A stretch of 64,000 nt of DNA from Bacteroidales bacterium. GTDB taxonomy: Bacteria; Bacteroidota; Bacteroidia; Bacteroidales; UBA932. Shown here one piece after another: positions 62,320 through 64,000 of the stretch. The notes beneath the pieces were generated by a model. The model was not told the origin of the DNA, made no database searches, and was given only the letters and a program-made list of their open reading frames with translations. Position 1 is the first letter of the stretch; the number at the start of each line of letters is the position of its first letter. The position numbers were made by a program, and so were the translations under genes. Location of the stretch: contig JAFSUF010000024.1 in assembly GCA_017445425.1 (NCBI GenBank), forward strand, positions 1 through 64,000, read 5' to 3'.

Positions 62320-64000
62320 ATGATATTCAAGCGACTTTGTTTTATCCTTCTCGCTGCGGCATGCTGCATCGGCTGCAAAGAAGGTGTTATCGACAGACAG
62401 AACATTGATTCATTTAAGAAAGCCGTACCGGTTTGGGCAGAAGGACGCGAGACTGAGGTAAATCTGACGCTGGCTTTCCGCACGGTTATTGATTATCACC
62501 GCGATGCGGACATCCGCATAGCGGCATCGACCATCTACCGCCTGAGGGTGAACGGAGAGTTTGTAGGACACGGTCCCTGCGTGGCTGCACACGATTTCTA
62601 TCGCATTGACTGCTACGACCTTGCCCCATATTTACACAAAGGCAAGAACGTAGTCTCCGTGGAGGTAACCGGATATAACACAGAATCTTTCTACCTGCTC
62701 AGCCAGCCTTCTTTCCTTCAGGCGGAGATTGTATCGGGCGGCAAGGTGATTGCCTCCACCGGCAGCGATTTCACGGCTTATGACCTGCAACAGCGCGTGC
62801 AGCAGGTGCCAAAATACAGCTACCAGCGGACGCAGATGGAGCATTGGGTGCTGGACTGCAATTACGACGACTGGCAGAAAGATGTCGGTTACAGCAGCGA
62901 CAAAGAGGTGAAACTGGCTCAGCAACAGGCAAAGACCACCATCGTCCGGCGCGTCCCCTACCCCGACTACACAGTGCACGAGGCCTCTGTGCTGGATGCC
63001 GGGCGCAAACTCTATACATTCGGCCGCGAATACAGCGGCTTCCTTGGTTGTGAGATTGAAGTAAAGGAAAAGACCTCCCTCACCATAGATTATGAAGAAC
63101 TGCTCACCGACGGGGAGCTCAAGCACAGGATGCCGTTCAGGGGCTATGTCGCCTGGGATCTGGAACCGGGCCATTACACACTGGAGAGCATAGAGCCCTA
63201 CTCAATGCAATATGCCCAGGTTGCCTTCACCGGTGATGCCACGATAGAGAGGATTTACATACGCGATTATTGCAATTCTGCCGTGGGAGCAGGTCAGTTC
63301 AGCTGCGACGACGAGGCGCTGAACAAAATCTTTGATGCAGCGCGCGAGACTATCCGCCAGAGTTCTATGGATATCTTCATGGACACCCCCTCGCGCGAGC
63401 GGGCCGGCTGGATCGGAGACAGCTATTTCTCCGCCCGTGTAGAGTGCGACCTCTCCGGAGCCACCAACGTAGAAAAGAATTTCCTGGAGAACTATCTGCT
63501 GCCAGAGCATTTCAAGACCATACCGGAGGGGATGGTTCCTATGTGCTACCCTTCCGACAACTTTGAAGGAGGGACCTACATCCCCAACTACGCAATGTGG
63601 TTCGTGCTGCAGCTGGAAGAGTACCTTGAGCGCAGCGGCGACCGGGAGATGATAGATGCATTCCGGAACCGCGTTTACGGCCTGGTAGATTTCTTTGACA
63701 AGTATCTCAACAGCGACGGCCTTCTGGAGAGGCTCCAGAGCTGGGTCTTCATTGAGTGGTCGGCCGCCAACCATTTCGTGTGGGATGTAAGTTATCCGTC
63801 AAATATGCAATATGCGGCAATGCTGGACGCTGTTTGCAGGATGTACAATGACCCTGCGCTGCACGAGCGTGCAGAAGCTATGCGCGAGACCATCCGCCGG
63901 CAGAGTTTTGACGGCCGCTTCTTCTGCGACAATGCCATCCGCAATGAGGACGGCAGCCTGGTGCGTACCGACAACCACACCGAGACCTGTCAGTATTATG
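62320..64000 (+). CDS. GH78-like alpha-L-rhamnosidase lipoprotein, N-terminal part (cut by window end)
   Basis: The reading frame from the ATG at 62320 stays open to the window end (560 codons). A lipoprotein signal (MIFKRLCFILLAAACCIGC) is followed by beta domains with STIYRLRVNGEFVGHGP (jelly-roll) and a six-hairpin catalytic domain beginning near residue 325. The region SSMDIFMDTPSRERAGWIGD holds the expected catalytic acidic residues of GH78. It is more distant from the two GH78 copies at 53-58 kb and lacks their N-terminal Fn3-like domain. The C-terminus, with the expected second catalytic Glu, lies outside the window. Confidence 0.85.
   Translation, partial: MIFKRLCFILLAAACCIGCKEGVIDRQNIDSFKKAVPVWAEGRETEVNLTLAFRTVIDYHRDADIRIAASTIYRLRVNGEFVGHGPCVAAHDFYRIDCYDLAPYLHKGKNVVSVEVTGYNTESFYLLSQPSFLQAEIVSGGKVIASTGSDFTAYDLQQRVQQVPKYSYQRTQMEHWVLDCNYDDWQKDVGYSSDKEVKLAQQQAKTTIVRRVPYPDYTVHEASVLDAGRKLYTFGREYSGFLGCEIEVKEKTSLTIDYEELLTDGELKHRMPFRGYVAWDLEPGHYTLESIEPYSMQYAQVAFTGDATIERIYIRDYCNSAVGAGQFSCDDEALNKIFDAARETIRQSSMDIFMDTPSRERAGWIGDSYFSARVECDLSGATNVEKNFLENYLLPEHFKTIPEGMVPMCYPSDNFEGGTYIPNYAMWFVLQLEEYLERSGDREMIDAFRNRVYGLVDFFDKYLNSDGLLERLQSWVFIEWSAANHFVWDVSYPSNMQYAAMLDAVCRMYNDPALHERAEAMRETIRRQSFDGRFFCDNAIRNEDGSLVRTDNHTETCQYY

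Noticed and set aside
1..64000. CRISPR arrays, tRNA or rRNA genes, insertion sequences, prophage
   Set aside because: No regular repeat-spacer pattern, no tRNA-like cloverleaf with a CCA-type end, no transposase, integrase or phage gene was seen.

Overview
The window is a 64-kb chromosomal segment of a member of the Bacteroidota, most likely an uncultured or gut-type Bacteroidales. Evidence for this: promoters of the TTTG / TAnnTTTG type instead of -35/-10 boxes; starts without Shine-Dalgarno sequences; Bacteroidota families (DUF4301, DUF3467, DUF4890, an outer-membrane barrel of the OMP_b-brl type, GH78 lipoproteins); lysine made through diaminopimelate dehydrogenase; and a zapA - small RNA - rny gene order. 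I cannot assign a genus. I see no tRNA, rRNA, CRISPR array, insertion sequence or prophage. Genes are packed tightly, and no gap between genes exceeds 300 bases.

Layout. 0-5.5 kb: a truncated DUF2207-like exported protein, a HAD phosphatase, the DUF4301 / DUF3467 / ribonuclease Y group, a 6S-like RNA candidate, zapA and a coiled-coil partner. 5.5-16.6 kb: a large receiver + PEP/pyruvate-binding protein, an outer-membrane barrel with a Gly-rich tail, a DUF819 membrane protein, a Ca2+/Na+ antiporter-like protein, gdhA followed by a duplicated palindromic insert, and a sugar-isomerase lipoprotein with a Cys-rich tail. 16.6-20.4 kb: the lysC-dapB-dapA-ddh operon, which turns aspartate into meso-DAP and lysine.

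21.1-29.8 kb is the most interesting part. Ten genes lie head to tail with gaps of 22 bp or less or with 4-bp overlaps. They encode an exported hypothetical protein, a small (p)ppGpp synthetase, a small (p)ppGpp hydrolase, an APH-like kinase, a membrane-anchored sensor + PP2C phosphatase + RsbW-like kinase fusion, a STAS anti-anti-sigma-type protein, a Spy/DUF4890-like periplasmic protein, a Na+:alanine symporter and an exported LD-carboxypeptidase. It looks like one unit joining alarmone turnover, serine-phosphorylation partner switching and envelope/peptidoglycan recycling. A second, long RelA/SpoT protein with a degraded hydrolase centre lies at 44.8-46.9 kb.

29.8-37.1 kb: a nucleoside phosphorylase, leuA, and divergently ilvD-ilvB-ilvN-ilvC for branched-chain amino acids. 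37.2-41.9 kb: a GH99-like lipoprotein and a four-gene operon of small envelope proteins (TM2, LolA-like and two proteins with a PGxGQ-type motif) with non-ATG starts and a 62-bp gene overlap. 42-48.9 kb: uvrA-relA-uvrB, all on the minus strand. 48.9-53 kb: an M28 peptidase lacking the usual catalytic Glu, glutamate formimidoyltransferase, DUF1846, and a DJ-1/PfpI protein. 53-64 kb: two tandem GH78 rhamnosidase lipoproteins, a CstA-like transporter, a CPA2 antiporter with C-terminal RCK_C domains, and a third GH78-like lipoprotein cut by the window end.
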